64,000 nucleotides of DNA from Achromobacter animicus (GTDB lineage Bacteria; Pseudomonadota; Gammaproteobacteria; Burkholderiales; Burkholderiaceae_B), in assembly GCF_902859585.1 (NCBI RefSeq), contig NZ_CADIJM010000010.1, positions 62,001 to 126,000 of the forward strand. The letters run 5' to 3'. Each line of letters starts with the position of its first letter. Within the stretch, counting starts at the first letter, position 1. This document shows, one piece after another, positions 29,466-45,123 of this stretch. Made by a program: the position numbers and the translations under genes. The notes under the pieces are model-generated. The model did not search any database. It was not told where the DNA came from and worked only from the letters and a program-made list of their open reading frames with translations.

Positions 29466-30749
29466 TTACTGGAAGGTGTGCGAGATGACCGCCGGCTTGC
29501 CCGGCTTGACCTCAAGCGTCATGCGCAACGGCGGCAGGTCGGCGTTGCGCACGACCACCTGGTACTTGCCCGGAATCAGCTTGAGGTCCTTCACGGGCGG
29601 GCTGATGCCGCGCGCCACGCCGTTGATCCAGACTTCACCCCATGGACGGATGTCCAGCCGCACGGTGACCGGCACGGGCTTGGGCTTGGGCGCCTCTTCA
29701 GTGGCGGCGGGCGGCGCCGGTTCCTGCACTTCGGGGGTTGGCGGCGCCTCGGCGGTACTCGCCGGATTTGACTGCGCCCCCGCGGATGACGCGGCGGCCG
29801 TCGCGGCAGACCCGGCGGCGGCTGGCTGGCCGGATGCGGCGCCGCTGGCCGTCAACGACGGCAGATCCGCAGGCGCCTGAGTGGTCGCTGGCGCCGGCGG
29901 TGGCGCGGGCGGCGGGGTCTGCGGCAACGGATGCACGACGGGCGGATTCGGCTGCACGACTTCCGAGCGCGTGATGAGGGCGTTGGGCGTGCCCTTGCCC
30001 CACTGAAACCACGCGTATACGCCTGCGCCGATGAGCGCCAGGATCAACAGCCAGAACAGCAACGGTCCCCGCCGGCGGGCGGGCTCGCGCCGTTCCGGTA
30101 AACCCGCCATGGGCGCGACCTTGGCCACTTCGTCCAATTCGTCTTCGGGCGCTTCGGGTTCGTCGTAGGCCGCAACGCCCAGCAGGCTGGCCAGCTCAGC
30201 CAACGACTGCGGCCGCGCCTTGGTGTCCATCGACATGCCGGCATCGATGACACGCAGGAATTCCTGGCTGTACTTGGGCAGCCCCATGTCCGCCAGCGCT
30301 TCGTATTCGTCGTGGGCGCGGCGTTCCGGCGCCGGCGGCGGCCGGCTGCCGATCACCAGGGCGTACGCCACCGCGCACAGGGAGTAGATGTCCGACCAGG
30401 GGCCGCGCGGCCATTCCATTGAGTCGGTGTACAGCTCGAACGGCGCGAAGCCGGCGGCCGGCGTCCGGCTGGAACGGCGCGACCGCGCCACCGCCAGTTC
30501 GGGCAGCAGATGCGCGCGCGCGTTCTCGTCCATGCCGACGGTTTCGAGCGAAATGTCGCCACAGATTTCGCCCTGCGCATGCAGTGCGACGAGAGACGGC
30601 AGAAGGTCCGAGAGAAGCCGCTTGATGCGCGACTCCGGCACCCCGCCTGCCGCGCTGGCGGCAATGGCGCTCAACGGGCGCAGGGCCAACGGCGCGGCGC
30701 CGGAAAAGGGGCCACGCGGCGTCAACAAGCCGGCGGGAGTAGACATCAT
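29466..30749 (-). CDS. Membrane-anchored pseudokinase lacking the N-lobe, with C-terminal PEGA-like domain
   Basis: A 427-residue protein from the tandem ATG at 30749/30746. An in-frame stop lies 13 codons upstream, so a full N-lobe cannot be encoded. Residues about 37-195 resemble a Ser/Thr kinase C-lobe: LVALHAQGEICGDISLETVGM aligns with the catalytic loop (Asp65 kept, the following Lys/Asn not), LLPELAVA replaces DFG, GFAPFELY corresponds to the APE motif, and WSDIYSLCAVAYALVIGSRPP to the next helix. There is no glycine loop, no ATP-binding Lys and no DFG Asp, so catalysis is not expected. A TM segment at 229-248 is followed by a Pro/Ala-rich linker and a PEGA-like beta domain (355-427: VRLDIRPWGEVWINGVARGISPPVKDLKLIPGKYQVVVRN) on the periplasmic side. 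It is convergent with the CHASE2 kinase and divergent from the lipoprotein gene. Confidence 0.8.
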   Translation of the reverse strand: MMSTPAGLLTPRGPFSGAAPLALRPLSAIAASAAGGVPESRIKRLLSDLLPSLVALHAQGEICGDISLETVGMDENARAHLLPELAVARSRRSSRTPAAGFAPFELYTDSMEWPRGPWSDIYSLCAVAYALVIGSRPPPAPERRAHDEYEALADMGLPKYSQEFLRVIDAGMSMDTKARPQSLAELASLLGVAAYDEPEAPEDELDEVAKVAPMAGLPERREPARRRGPLLFWLLILALIGAGVYAWFQWGKGTPNALITRSEVVQPNPPVVHPLPQTPPPAPPPAPATTQAPADLPSLTASGAASGQPAAAGSAATAAASSAGAQSNPASTAEAPPTPEVQEPAPPAATEEAPKPKPVPVTVRLDIRPWGEVWINGVARGISPPVKDLKLIPGKYQVVVRNADLPPLRMTLEVKPGKPAVISHTFQ

Positions 30750-30901
30750 CGAAGCTGCGCGTGCGCGCCAAAACGGGTTCAGGGGCTATTTAGGCGGAAT
30801 ATTATCCAATCCGCAAGGTCAGGACATTGCCGAAAATGTCCGAGCGCATCAGGCTGTGGCACGATAGCGTACTGCGTCATCACCCTACATCTTTAGAAGC
30901 C

Positions 30902-31297
30902 ATGAAAATTCGCATCCTGAGCAGTCTGCTTGGCGTATCGGCCCTCCTGGCCGGTTGCGCGGGCATCTCCAAACCGAAACCCGAGAGCCCTCCGACGGCC
31001 GAAGCCCTGGCCGAGCTGCAGCAGGTGCGCGACCAATACAGCGCCGGTCAATATGGCGAAGTCATCCGCGGCGTTGCCCGGTCCGATACCCTGGCCACCT
31101 CGTCCAAAGCAGTACGCATAGAGGCCTACAAGCTTCAGGCGTTCAGCTATTGCGTGACGCGTTATACCCAGCTTTGCGAGGACAGCTTCGCGCGTATCCT
31201 GGTGCTGGATCCGGCGTTTGAACTCGCCCCCGCCGAAGCCGGTCATCCGGTCTGGGGACCGGTCTTCCAGCGCGCCCGCGCACAGGCCGCCAAGTAG
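30902..31297 (+). CDS. Small TPR-like lipoprotein
   Basis: The start at 30902 (MKIRILSSLLGVSALLAGC) gives 131 residues. The lipobox LLAGC has Cys19, so the protein should be lipid-anchored; residue +2 is Ala, compatible with outer-membrane sorting. The rest is helical (PTAEALAELQQVRDQYSAGQYGEVIRGVARS, then KAVRIEAYKLQAFSYCVTRYTQLCEDSFARILVLDPAFELAPAEAGHPVWGPVF), which reads as one or two TPR-type hairpins. Similar small lipoproteins in Burkholderiales are annotated from memory as TssQ-like (type VI secretion associated); this is not verified, and no T6SS genes are in the window. It is divergent from the pseudokinase gene by 152 bases. Confidence 0.8.
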   Translation: MKIRILSSLLGVSALLAGCAGISKPKPESPPTAEALAELQQVRDQYSAGQYGEVIRGVARSDTLATSSKAVRIEAYKLQAFSYCVTRYTQLCEDSFARILVLDPAFELAPAEAGHPVWGPVFQRARAQAAK

Positions 31298-31324
31298 TCC
31301 TGCCGCACCCGTTCTTTTCGCAAG

Positions 31325-31364
31325 AAAAAAGGCCGCTGATTCGCATCAGCGGCCTTTTTATTTT
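31325..31364. terminator. Bidirectional terminator between the lipoprotein gene and rpoC
   Basis: AAAAAAGGCCGCTGAT / ATCAGCGGCCTTTTT with a short loop; T-runs on both strands. It serves the plus-strand lipoprotein gene and the minus-strand rpoBC operon. Confidence 0.93.
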
Positions 31365-31411
31365 CAGGCTTCCACCGCAGCCTCGCGGTGGAACCTGTCC
31401 GGACGATCCGC

Positions 31412-34400
31412 TTATTCGGCGGCGTCGTCGGTACCCACGTCGGAAGCAGGCGTCTCGGCGTCCGAACCCACCGTGACCGGTGCGTCTTCGAACGGGTTGG
31501 CCTGCTGGCGAGCGGCTTCGCGTTCCGCCGCCTCCAGCTGTTCCTTGTCGCGGCGTGCATGGTGGTAAGCCAGGCCGGTACCCGCCGGGATGAGGCGGCC
31601 GACGATGACGTTTTCCTTCAAGCCACGCAGGTCGTCGCGCTTGCCCATGATGGCGGCTTCGGTCAGGACACGGGTGGTCTCCTGGAACGAAGCGGCCGAG
31701 ATGAACGAGTCGGTCGACAGCGAGGCCTTCGTGATACCCAGCAGCACGTTGTCGTACGTAGCCGGACGCAGGTCGGCAGCCGTGACGCGGTCGTTTTCGT
31801 TCAACAGCTCGGAGCGCTCGACCTGCTCGCCCGGGATGAACTCGGTGTCGCCCGCGTCAACGATGTTCACACGGCGCAGCATCTGACGAACAATCACTTC
31901 GATGTGCTTGTCGTTGATCTTCACGCCCTGCAGACGGTAAACGTCCTGCACTTCGTCGACGATGTACGTCGCCAGCTTCTCGATGCCTTGCAGGCGCAGG
32001 ATGTCGTGGGGATCGGCCGGGCCGTCCACGATCATTTCGCCCTTGTTCACCACCTGGCCGTCGTGCACCAGCACCTGCTTTTCCTTCGGAATCAGGAACT
32101 CGTGGCTCACGCCTTCCAGGTCGGTGATGACCAGACGCTGCTTGCCCTTGGTGTCCTTGCCGAACGAAACCGTACCGGTGACGTCGGCGAGCATGCCGGC
32201 GTCCTTCGGCGAACGGGCTTCGAACAGTTCGGCCACACGCGGCAGACCGCCGGTAATGTCGCGGGTCTTTTGCGATTCTTGCGGAATACGCGCCAGAACC
32301 TCACCCACGGCAACCTGCTGGCCGTCACGCACCGTGATCAGCGCACCCACCGGGAACGAGATGTTCACCGAGTGATCGGTGCCGGCGATCTTGACGTCTT
32401 CGCCGTTCTCGTTGACCAGCTTGATCTGCGGACGCATGACGATCTTGCCGCCACGGGTCTTCGGCGTGATGACGACGAGCGTCGACAGGCCGGTGACTTC
32501 GTCCACCTGCTTGGCAACGGTCACGCCTTCTTCGATGTTCTCGAAGCGGACGGCGCCGCCGTATTCCGACACGATCGGACGGGTCAGCGGATCCCACGTT
32601 GCCAGGCGCGCGCCGGCCTTCACGGCCTCGCCATCGCCCACCAGCACGGTCGCGCCGTACGGGATCTTGTGACGTTCGCGTTCGCGGCCGTTGTCGTCGA
32701 AGATCGCCAGTTCGCCCGAGCGCGAGATCGCGACACGTTCGCCCTTGGCGTTCGTGACGTAGCGCATCGTGCTGGCAAAACCGACGGTACCGGTCGACTT
32801 GGTTTCCACCGCGCTGGCCAGGGCCGAACGCGACGCCGCGCCACCGATGTGGAACGTACGCATCGTGAGCTGCGTGCCCGGTTCACCGATGGACTGGGCA
32901 GCGATAACGCCAACTGCCTCGCCCTGGTTGACCGGCGAACCACGACCCAGGTCGCGGCCGTAGCAGTGCGCGCACAGACCATGACGCGTTTCGCAGGTCA
33001 GCGGCGTGCGGACCTTGACTTCGTCAACGCCGATGCGGTCGATGGTGTCGACCAGATCTTCGTCCAGCAGGGTGCCGGCGACGATGGCCGTTTCCTGCGT
33101 GTCCGGGTTGACGATGTCCACGGCAGCGACGCGGCCGAGGATACGGTCGCGCAGCGGTTCGATGACTTCACCGCCTTCGACCAGGGCCTTCATGTTGTAG
33201 CCCTGCGACGTGCCGCAGTCGTCTTCGGTAATGACCAGATCCTGCGTCACGTCGACCAGACGACGGGTCAGGTAACCCGAGTTCGCGGTCTTCAGTGCCG
33301 TATCGGCCAGACCCTTACGCGCACCGTGAGTGGAGATGAAGTACTGGAGTACGTTCAGGCCTTCACGGAAGTTTGCGGTAATGGGCGTTTCGATAATCGA
33401 GCCGTCCGGCTTGGCCATCAGGCCGCGCATGCCGGCCAGCTGGCGGATCTGGGCAGCCGAACCGCGGGCGCCCGAGTCAGCCATCATGTAGATGGAGTTG
33501 AAGGACTCCTGGCGCACTTCCTCGCCGTGACGGTTGGTCACGGGCTCGGTGGCCAGTTGTTCCATCATCGCCTTGCCGACCTTGTCGCCAGCCTTGCCCC
33601 AGATGTCCACAACGTTGTTGTAGCGCTCTTGGGACGTGACCAGACCCGACGAGTACTGCTTGTCGATTTCCTTCACTTCGCGGCTGGCTTCGGCCAGGAT
33701 GCCTTCCTTGGCGGTCGGGATCAGCATGTCGCCCATGGCGATCGAGATACCGCCGCGCGTGGCCAGGCGGAAGCCCGACTGCATCAGCTTGTCGGCGAAG
33801 ATCACCGTGTCGCGCAGGCCGCAGCGGCGGAACGACTGGTTGATCAGACGCGAGATTTCCTTCTTCTTCAGCGCCTTGTTCAGGACGGTGAAGGGCAGGC
33901 CCTTGGGCAGGATCTCGGACAGCAGCGCGCGGCCGACCGTCGTCTCGTGACGGCGGATGACCGGTTGCCATTCGCCGTTCTCGTCGCGCTCGTGTTCCTT
34001 CAGGCGCACGGTGATGCGGCTTTGCAGCTCGACTTCGTTGTTGTCGTAGGCGCGCTGGACTTCAGCGACGTCCATGAAGAAGATGCCTTCGCCACGGCCG
34101 TTGATGCGCTCGCGGGTCGTGTAGTACAGACCCAGCACGATGTCCTGCGACGGCACGATCGACGGTTCGCCGTTGGCCGGGAACAGCACGTTGTTGGACG
34201 CGAGCATCAGCGTACGCGCTTCCAGCTGGGCTTCCAGCGACAGCGGCACGTGAACGGCCATCTGGTCACCGTCGAAGTCGGCGTTGAACGCCGCGCAAAC
34301 CAGCGGGTGCAACTGGATCGCCTTGCCTTCGATCAGCACCGGCTCGAACGCCTGGATGCCAAGACGGTGCAGCGTCGGCGCACGGTTCAGCATGACCGGG

Positions 34401-35655
34401 TGTTCGCGGATGACTTCTTCCAGGATGTCCCAGACCACCGGTTCCTGGCTTTCGACCAGTTTCTTGGCAGCCTTGATGGTCGTGGCCAGGCCCATCATCT
34501 CCAGACGATTGAAGATGAACGGCTTGAACAGTTCCAGGGCCATCAGCTTGGGCAGACCGCACTGATGCAGCTTGAGCTGCGGACCCACCACGATGACCGA
34601 ACGGCCCGAGTAGTCGACGCGCTTGCCCAGCAGGTTCTGACGGAAACGACCGCTCTTGCCCTTGATCATGTCGGCCAGGGACTTGAGCTGGCGCTTGTTG
34701 GCGCCCGTCATGGCCTTGCCTCGGCGGCCGTTGTCCAGCAGCGAGTCGACCGCTTCCTGCAGCATGCGCTTTTCGTTGCGCAGGATGATTTCAGGCGCCT
34801 TGAGCTCGAGCAGACGCTTCAGACGGTTGTTGCGGTTGATGACGCGGCGGTACAGGTCGTTCAGGTCGGAGGTCGCGAAGCGGCCGCCGTCCAGCGGCAC
34901 CAGCGGACGCAGGTCCGGCGGCAGCACGGGCAGCACTTCCATGACCATCCACTCGGCCTTGATGCCGGACTTCTGGAAGCCTTCCAGCACCTTCAGGCGC
35001 TTGGAGATCTTCTTGATCTTGGCTTCCGAGCTGGTGGCCTTCAGTTCGCCGCGCAGCGTTTCCACTTCGCGGTCGATGTCGATGGTGCGCAGCAGTTCGC
35101 GCACGGCTTCGGCGCCCATCAGGGCACGGAAGTCGTCGCCGTATTCCTCGGTCTTGGCCAGGAAATCGTCGTCCGACATGATCTGGCCGCGCTTGAGCGG
35201 CGTCATGCCGGGTTCGATCACGCACCAGGCTTCGAAGTACAGCACGCGTTCGATGTCGCGCAGGGTCATGTCGAGCACCATGCCCAGACGCGACGGCAGG
35301 CTCTTCAGGAACCAGATGTGCGCGACGGGGCTGGCCAGCTCGATGTGGCCCATGCGTTCACGGCGAACCTTGGCGACGGTGACTTCAACGCCGCACTTTT
35401 CGCAGATCACGCCACGGTGCTTCAGGCGCTTGTACTTGCCGCACAGGCACTCGTAGTCTTTGATCGGGCCAAAGATCTTGGAGCAGAACAGGCCGTCACG
35501 CTCGGGCTTGAACGTGCGGTAGTTGATCGTCTCGGGCTTGCGGACTTCGCCGTAGGACCACGAACGGATCTTCTCGGGCGAGGCGATGCCGATCTTGATG
35601 GCATCGAACTGCTCGTCTTGAGAGACTTGCTTAAAGAGGTCGAGTAGCGCTTTCA

Positions 35656-35656
<1 letters not shown>
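31412..35656 (-). CDS. rpoC: RNA polymerase beta' subunit
   Basis: A 1414-residue protein, close to the usual 1400-1410. Zinc site 1 is [20 protein letters not shown] near residues 70-90. The catalytic [12 protein letters not shown], which binds the active-site Mg, is intact. The bridge-helix/trigger-loop region ([35 protein letters not shown]) and zinc site 2 ([14 protein letters not shown]) are present. The ATG overlaps the rpoB stop in TAATG. It is the last gene of the tRNA-tufB to rpoC unit and is followed by a terminator. Confidence 0.98.
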
Positions 35657-39768
<4,112 letters not shown>

Positions 39769-39825
39769 GAGCACTCCGACTCGAGGTTGCATGGGCCGTC
39801 AACCACGGCCCCAGGTGATACGACT

Positions 39826-39872
39826 CCAGGAAACCCCACTGAATGGGCATACCCTCAGTAGGGGTTTCCTGG
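39826..39872 (-). other. Long stem-loop before rpoB, possible RNase III processing site
   Basis: CCAGGAAACCCC-ACTGA pairs with TCAGT-AGGGGTTTCCTGG, giving about 17 pairs with a single bulge and a 12-base loop. It lies between the attenuator-like hairpin and rpoB. The E. coli rplL-rpoB gap has an RNase III site in the same place; the similarity here is positional. Confidence 0.65.
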
Positions 39873-39882
39873 AAACGCAAAA

Positions 39883-39914
39883 GCCCGGGGACTGCAAACT
39901 GTGCTGTCCCCGGG
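39883..39914 (-). terminator. Attenuator-like terminator between rplL and rpoB
   Basis: Perfect 10-base GC-rich stem GCCCGGGGAC / GTCCCCGGGC with a 12-base loop, 15 bases after the rplL stop, followed on the minus strand by TTTTGCGTTT. The short T-run suggests partial termination, which would lower rpoBC output relative to L10/L12, as known in E. coli. Confidence 0.75.
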
Positions 39915-39929
39915 CAGTTGACGCAGGTC

Positions 39930-40310
39930 TTACTTGACTTCGACCTTGGCGCCAGCTTCTTCCAGCTTCTTCTTGGCGGCTTCGGCGTCAGCCTTGGCCA
40001 CAGCTTCCTTGACGGGCTTCGGAGCGCCGTCGACCAGGTCCTTGGCTTCCTTCAGACCCAGACCGGTCAGCTCGCGCACGGCCTTGATGACGCTGACCTT
40101 GTTCGCGCCGGCTTCTTGCAGGACGACGGTGAACTCGGTTTGCTCTTCAGCAGCGGCGGCAGCGCCACCAGCGGCGGGAGCAGCAACAGCGACGGCAGCG
40201 GCAGCAGCCGACACGCCGAACTTCTCTTCCATTTCCTTGATCAGCTCGGACAGCTCGAGCACGGTCATGCCAGCGATGGCGTCAAGGATTTCAGCTTTGT
40301 TAAGTGCCAT
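39930..40310 (-). CDS. rplL: 50S ribosomal protein L7/L12
   Basis: A 126-residue protein. N-terminal dimerisation domain [35 protein letters not shown], an Ala-rich hinge (residues about 35-55), and the C-terminal factor-binding domain ([44 protein letters not shown]) that recruits EF-Tu, EF-G and IF2. It lies 81 bases after rplJ. Confidence 0.98.
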   Translation of the reverse strand: MALNKAEILDAIAGMTVLELSELIKEMEEKFGVSAAAAAVAVAAPAAGGAAAAAEEQTEFTVVLQEAGANKVSVIKAVRELTGLGLKEAKDLVDGAPKPVKEAVAKADAEAAKKKLEEAGAKVEVK

Positions 40311-40391
40311 TTTTCAGAACTCCAAATATTTTGGTAATGCCAGGGTTTGGGTGTCGCTTCGTCGTTCAGCGAATTCCGGACAGCAGGGCGA

Positions 40392-40916
40392 TTAGGCCGC
40401 TGCCTTCTGGTCGCGCACGGCAGCGAGGCCACGGGCGAACTTGGTCGGAACTTCGTTGAGCGTACGCACGAATTGCGCGATGGGGGCTTGCATGGTGCCA
40501 AGCAGCTTCGACAGCAACTCTTCGCGCGAGGGCATGGTGGCCAGAGCCTTCACACCTTCTTGGTTCAGCAAGTTGTTGGGCAGAGCGCCCGCCTTGATGA
40601 CCAGCTTGTCGTTGCTTTTCGCGAAGCCAGCGATGACCTTGGCCGCCGCGACCGGATCGGTGCTGATGCCATAGATCAGCGGACCGGTCAGTTGCTCAGC
40701 CAACGGCTCGAAAGCCGTGCCGGCAACAGCACGACGGGCCAGCGAGTTCTTCAGAACACGCAGATACACGCCCGATTCACGCGCAGTTTTGCGCAGTACG
40801 GTGACAGAGGCGACGTCCAGACCACGGTACTCAGCGATAACAATCGATTGGGCCTTGGCGACTTCCGCCGAGACTTCCTCGATTACCACCGCTTTCTCTT
40901 GACGATTGAGACTCAC
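40392..40916 (-). CDS. rplJ: 50S ribosomal protein L10
   Basis: A 174-residue protein; [67 protein letters not shown] is the L10 rRNA-binding domain, and the C-terminal helix ([23 protein letters not shown]) carries the L12 dimers. In E. coli the L10-L12 complex represses its own leader. A 274-base leader precedes it here. Confidence 0.97.
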   Translation of the reverse strand: MSLNRQEKAVVIEEVSAEVAKAQSIVIAEYRGLDVASVTVLRKTARESGVYLRVLKNSLARRAVAGTAFEPLAEQLTGPLIYGISTDPVAAAKVIAGFAKSNDKLVIKAGALPNNLLNQEGVKALATMPSREELLSKLLGTMQAPIAQFVRTLNEVPTKFARGLAAVRDQKAAA

Positions 40917-41190
40917 GGTTTGAACACTCCATCAAAAGACGCCTGGGGCCGGAGCCTTGCGCGTCAACCGAATGCGGCGCCTGGACGAGTTCTTCGGGTA
41001 AAGAAATCTTCCTGGGGACGCCGTCTACGCTGGATCCGGACTATGCGAGCTCCGGGATTAAGCGGGGCAGCGGCGATGCTGCTTTCCTTGCGGAAGGAAG
41101 AATCCCTTCCACTGCCCTGCTCCAGCGGTCTTTGACAGCAACATCCGGAGGGGTCCGGATGCAGCCCAAAGTACGTTTACTGCTGTTGGC
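40917..41190 (-). promoter_or_regulatory. rplA-rplJ gap, probable L10 leader
   Basis: A 274-base gap. It begins, after rplA, with a perfect 8-base hairpin CATCCGGA / TCCGGATG (41142-41161), and contains further GC-rich pairable stretches before rplJ. Long structured leaders before rplJ are the known site of L10-L12 autogenous control. No promoter near consensus was found in it. Confidence 0.5.
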
Positions 41191-41892
41191 TTAGTTGGAA
41201 GCCGACAGCGAGGCAATTTCCACACGCGCACCGCCGCCCATCGTGGACGAAACGGCGAGCTTGCGCAGGTAAATGCCCTTGGCAGCTGCGGGACGCGCCT
41301 TTTGCAGGGCGTCGACCAGAGCGGCCAGGTTGGTTTGCAGCTGGTCCACGCCGAACGACGCACGGCCGATCGTTGCGTGGATGATGCCAGCCTTGTCGGT
41401 ACGGTACTGAACCTGACCGGCCTTGGCGTTCTTCACAGCGGTTGCGACGTCGGGGGTCACGGTGCCGACCTTCGGGTTCGGCATCAGGCCGCGCGGGCCC
41501 AGGATCTGACCCAGGGCGCCGACGACACGCATCGTGTCGGGCGAGGCGATGACGACGTCAAAGTCCATTTGACCGGCTTTGATGCTGTCAGCCAGGTCGT
41601 CCAGACCAACGATGTCAGCGCCAGCAGCCTTGGCGGCTTCAGCCTTGTCGCCTTGGGCGAACACGGCGACGCGAACCGACTTGCCGGTGCCGGCGGGCAG
41701 CACGACCGAACCGCGGACCAGTTGGTCCGACTTCTTCGGGTCGATGCCGAGTTGCACGGCCACGTCAATGGATTCATTGAACTTGGCGACGGCGGTTTCC
41801 TTGACCAGGGTCAGGGCTTCAGCGACCGGGTACAGCTTGGTGCGGTCGATCTTTTGTGCAATAGCGGCGGCGCGCTTGGACAACTTTGCCAT
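41191..41892 (-). CDS. rplA: 50S ribosomal protein L1
   Basis: A 233-residue protein of normal length; [79 protein letters not shown] is typical L1, as is [22 protein letters not shown]1 forms the L1 stalk moving with deacylated tRNA and in E. coli represses the L11 operon at the rplK leader. It is 2 bases after rplK. Confidence 0.97.
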   Translation of the reverse strand: MAKLSKRAAAIAQKIDRTKLYPVAEALTLVKETAVAKFNESIDVAVQLGIDPKKSDQLVRGSVVLPAGTGKSVRVAVFAQGDKAEAAKAAGADIVGLDDLADSIKAGQMDFDVVIASPDTMRVVGALGQILGPRGLMPNPKVGTVTPDVATAVKNAKAGQVQYRTDKAGIIHATIGRASFGVDQLQTNLAALVDALQKARPAAAKGIYLRKLAVSSTMGGGARVEIASLSASN

Positions 41893-41894
41893 GA

Positions 41895-42326
41895 TTAGAT
41901 CCCCTCAACCGTGATGCCCATGCTGCGGGCGCTGCCAGCGATCGTGCGCACTGCGGCTTCCAGATCGGCGGCGGTCAGGTCGGGACCCTTGGCCTTGGCG
42001 ATTTCTTCAGCTTGTGCGCGCGTCAGCGTGCCGACCTTGTCGGTATGCGGCTTGGGCGAACCCTTTTGCACGCCAGCGGCCTTCTTGATGAGGACCGTCG
42101 CGGGCGGGGTCTTCATGATGAAGGTGAAGCTCTTGTCCGCGAAGGCGGTGATCACCACCGGAATCGGCAGACCAGGCTCCATACCTTGGGTCTTGGCGTT
42201 GAACGCCTTGCAGAATTCCATGATGTTCAGGCCACGCTGACCCAGAGCCGGGCCAATCGGGGGGGAGGGGTTAGCCTTACCAGCCGGCACTTGCAGCTTG
42301 ATAAAGCCGACGATCTTCTTCGCCAT
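41895..42326 (-). CDS. rplK: 50S ribosomal protein L11
   Basis: A 143-residue protein; [46 protein letters not shown] with the proline pair of the thiostrepton-binding N-terminal domain, and a normal C-terminal rRNA-binding domain. L11 supports GTPase-centre function and RelA activation. The gap before it (42327-42389) contains GCCCTG / CAGGGC (42351-42373), a possible L1 control hairpin. Confidence 0.97.
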   Translation of the reverse strand: MAKKIVGFIKLQVPAGKANPSPPIGPALGQRGLNIMEFCKAFNAKTQGMEPGLPIPVVITAFADKSFTFIMKTPPATVLIKKAAGVQKGSPKPHTDKVGTLTRAQAEEIAKAKGPDLTAADLEAAVRTIAGSARSMGITVEGI

Positions 42327-42389
42327 GCTTTGCTCCTTGCGGGTTATATCGCCCTGGCCTGTGCGGACAGGGCTCCCCGGGGGTTAAAT

Positions 42390-42923
42390 TCAGGTCTTTT
42401 CGACCTGGCTGAAATCGAGCTCGACGGGCGTGGCGCGACCAAAAATGGTGACGGACACACGGACCTTGCTCTTTTCGTAGTTGACTTCTTCGACGTTGCC
42501 GTTGAAGTCTGCAAACGGACCTTCCTTGACCCGAACCATCTCGCCCACTTCGAACAGGATCTTGGGGCGGGGTTTCTCGACGCCCTCTTCCATCTGGGAG
42601 AGGATCTTTTCGACTTCCTTTTCGGAAATCGGGGTCGGACGATTGCCCGAGCCGCCCAAAAAGCCGGTGACTCGGTTGGTGTTCTTGACCAGGTGCCACG
42701 TTTCGTCGGTCAGGTCCATTTCAACCAGGACGTAACCGGGGAAAATACGGCGCTCGGTGATCGACTTCTGACCACCCTTGACCTCGACGACTTCTTCGGA
42801 GGGCACAAGAATGCGGCCAAAAGACGTTTGCAGGCCCGCGCGCTCGATGCGCTCGTTCAGGGCCTTGTGTACGCTTTTTTCCATGCCGGAGTACACATGG
42901 ACGACATACCAACGCTTACTCAT
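42390..42923 (-). CDS. nusG: Transcription termination/antitermination factor NusG
   Basis: A 177-residue protein; [53 protein letters not shown] is the NGN domain that binds RNA polymerase, and [51 protein letters not shown] is the KOW domain that binds Rho or S10. It lies 9 bases after secE. Confidence 0.97.
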   Translation of the reverse strand: MSKRWYVVHVYSGMEKSVHKALNERIERAGLQTSFGRILVPSEEVVEVKGGQKSITERRIFPGYVLVEMDLTDETWHLVKNTNRVTGFLGGSGNRPTPISEKEVEKILSQMEEGVEKPRPKILFEVGEMVRVKEGPFADFNGNVEEVNYEKSKVRVSVTIFGRATPVELDFSQVEKT

Positions 42924-42932
42924 TTGCCGTCC

Positions 42933-43313
42933 TTATTTCCAGCCCAGCAGCAGGCCGTAGAGAATCCATTCGATGCCCTTGTCGAGCACCCACATGAAAA
43001 TGCCCATGACCGCGACAAACGCAAAAACGATGCCCGTCATCTGGGTCGTTTCCTTGCGAGTGGGCCACGCGACACGCTTGACTTCGTTGTAGGACTCGCT
43101 GGCAAAGCTCAGGGTACGGCGACCGGGTTCGCTGAACCAGGCGATCGCAGCTGCGATCACGAGGCCGCCGACGAACACACCGATACGAGCGGGCATCGGC
43201 TGTGCGCTAAGCACGGAAAACCCGACGATGCCAGCAATAACGACGAGAACCGCCAGCCCGAGCTTGACCCGGTCGGCGGTACTGGTTACGGTTTCAACGC
43301 TGGTATTAGACAT
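42933..43313 (-). CDS. secE: Preprotein translocase subunit SecE
   Basis: A 126-residue protein with three hydrophobic segments (about 17-37, 43-60, 94-115), like the E. coli form and unlike the single-span SecE of many bacteria. The conserved amphipathic region is SYNEVKRVAWPTRKETTQMTGIV. SecE clamps SecY in the translocon. It lies between tRNA-Trp and nusG. Confidence 0.96.
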   Translation of the reverse strand: MSNTSVETVTSTADRVKLGLAVLVVIAGIVGFSVLSAQPMPARIGVFVGGLVIAAAIAWFSEPGRRTLSFASESYNEVKRVAWPTRKETTQMTGIVFAFVAVMGIFMWVLDKGIEWILYGLLLGWK

Positions 43314-43377
43314 ATTGCGACGCGAGCCGCCGTGAATGCGTAACTCGCGATGATCTCCCGCGGGTTTATCCTGGCGG

Positions 43378-43453
43378 TGGCAGGGGCAGTAGGAATCGAA
43401 CCTACAACCTTCGGTTTTGGAGACCGACGCTCTGCCAATTGAGCTATGCCCCT
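43378..43453 (-). tRNA. trpT: tRNA-Trp (anticodon CCA)
   Basis: 76 bases with encoded CCA. Acceptor AGGGGCA / TGCCCCT, D-arm GCTC/GAGC, anticodon stem-loop with CTCCAAA, and TTCGATT in the T-loop. It lies between tufB and secE, a common place for this gene in proteobacteria. Confidence 0.96.
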
Positions 43454-43570
43454 AAACACATCAAACTCTTGTTCCGCCTGCATCGGCTCGCGGAACCATA
43501 CATAGTACTACTTTTACAGCAAAGATGGATAGAGGGGCATGAATGCCCACCCTACCCATCCGGGTATTGC

Positions 43571-44761
<1,191 letters not shown>

Positions 44762-44816
44762 GGCTGACTCCTGACCTGGATTGCGCTTCTGACTGAAGAA
44801 AAGAATTTGGAATTTG

Positions 44817-44891
<75 letters not shown>

Positions 44892-44903
44892 ATTTAAAAA
44901 TCT

Positions 44904-44977
44904 TGGAGCGGGTGAAGGGAATCGAACCCTCGTCGTAAGCTTGGAAGGCTTCTGCTCTACCATTGAGCTACACCCGC
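44904..44977 (-). tRNA. glyT: tRNA-Gly (anticodon TCC)
   Basis: 74 bases with encoded CCA. Acceptor GCGGGTG / CACCCGC, anticodon loop CTTCCAA, T-loop TTCGATT. It is the middle gene of the Tyr-Gly-Thr-tufB unit. Confidence 0.96.
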
Positions 44978-45123
44978 GGCAAACCCTTTCACCTTCTCGC
45001 TTCCCAACCCTTCGAAACGTAGGCCCTAAAAACTTTGCCGCCTTCTTTGCGAAGGCCGCCCAGTTTTTCGGGCCTTACATTGCAAATCCAGGCAAACCGC
45101 GCCTGGATTTAGGTATGGGTCTC

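Noticed and set aside
31388-35647. A 1419-codon open frame on the plus strand opposite rpoC, and a similar 1128-codon one opposite rpoB (35746-39132)
   Set aside because: They are antisense to intact, highly conserved genes. Long antisense frames are a known by-product of GC-rich third-position codon bias, and their products (rich in His, Asp, Arg, Val) resemble no protein family.
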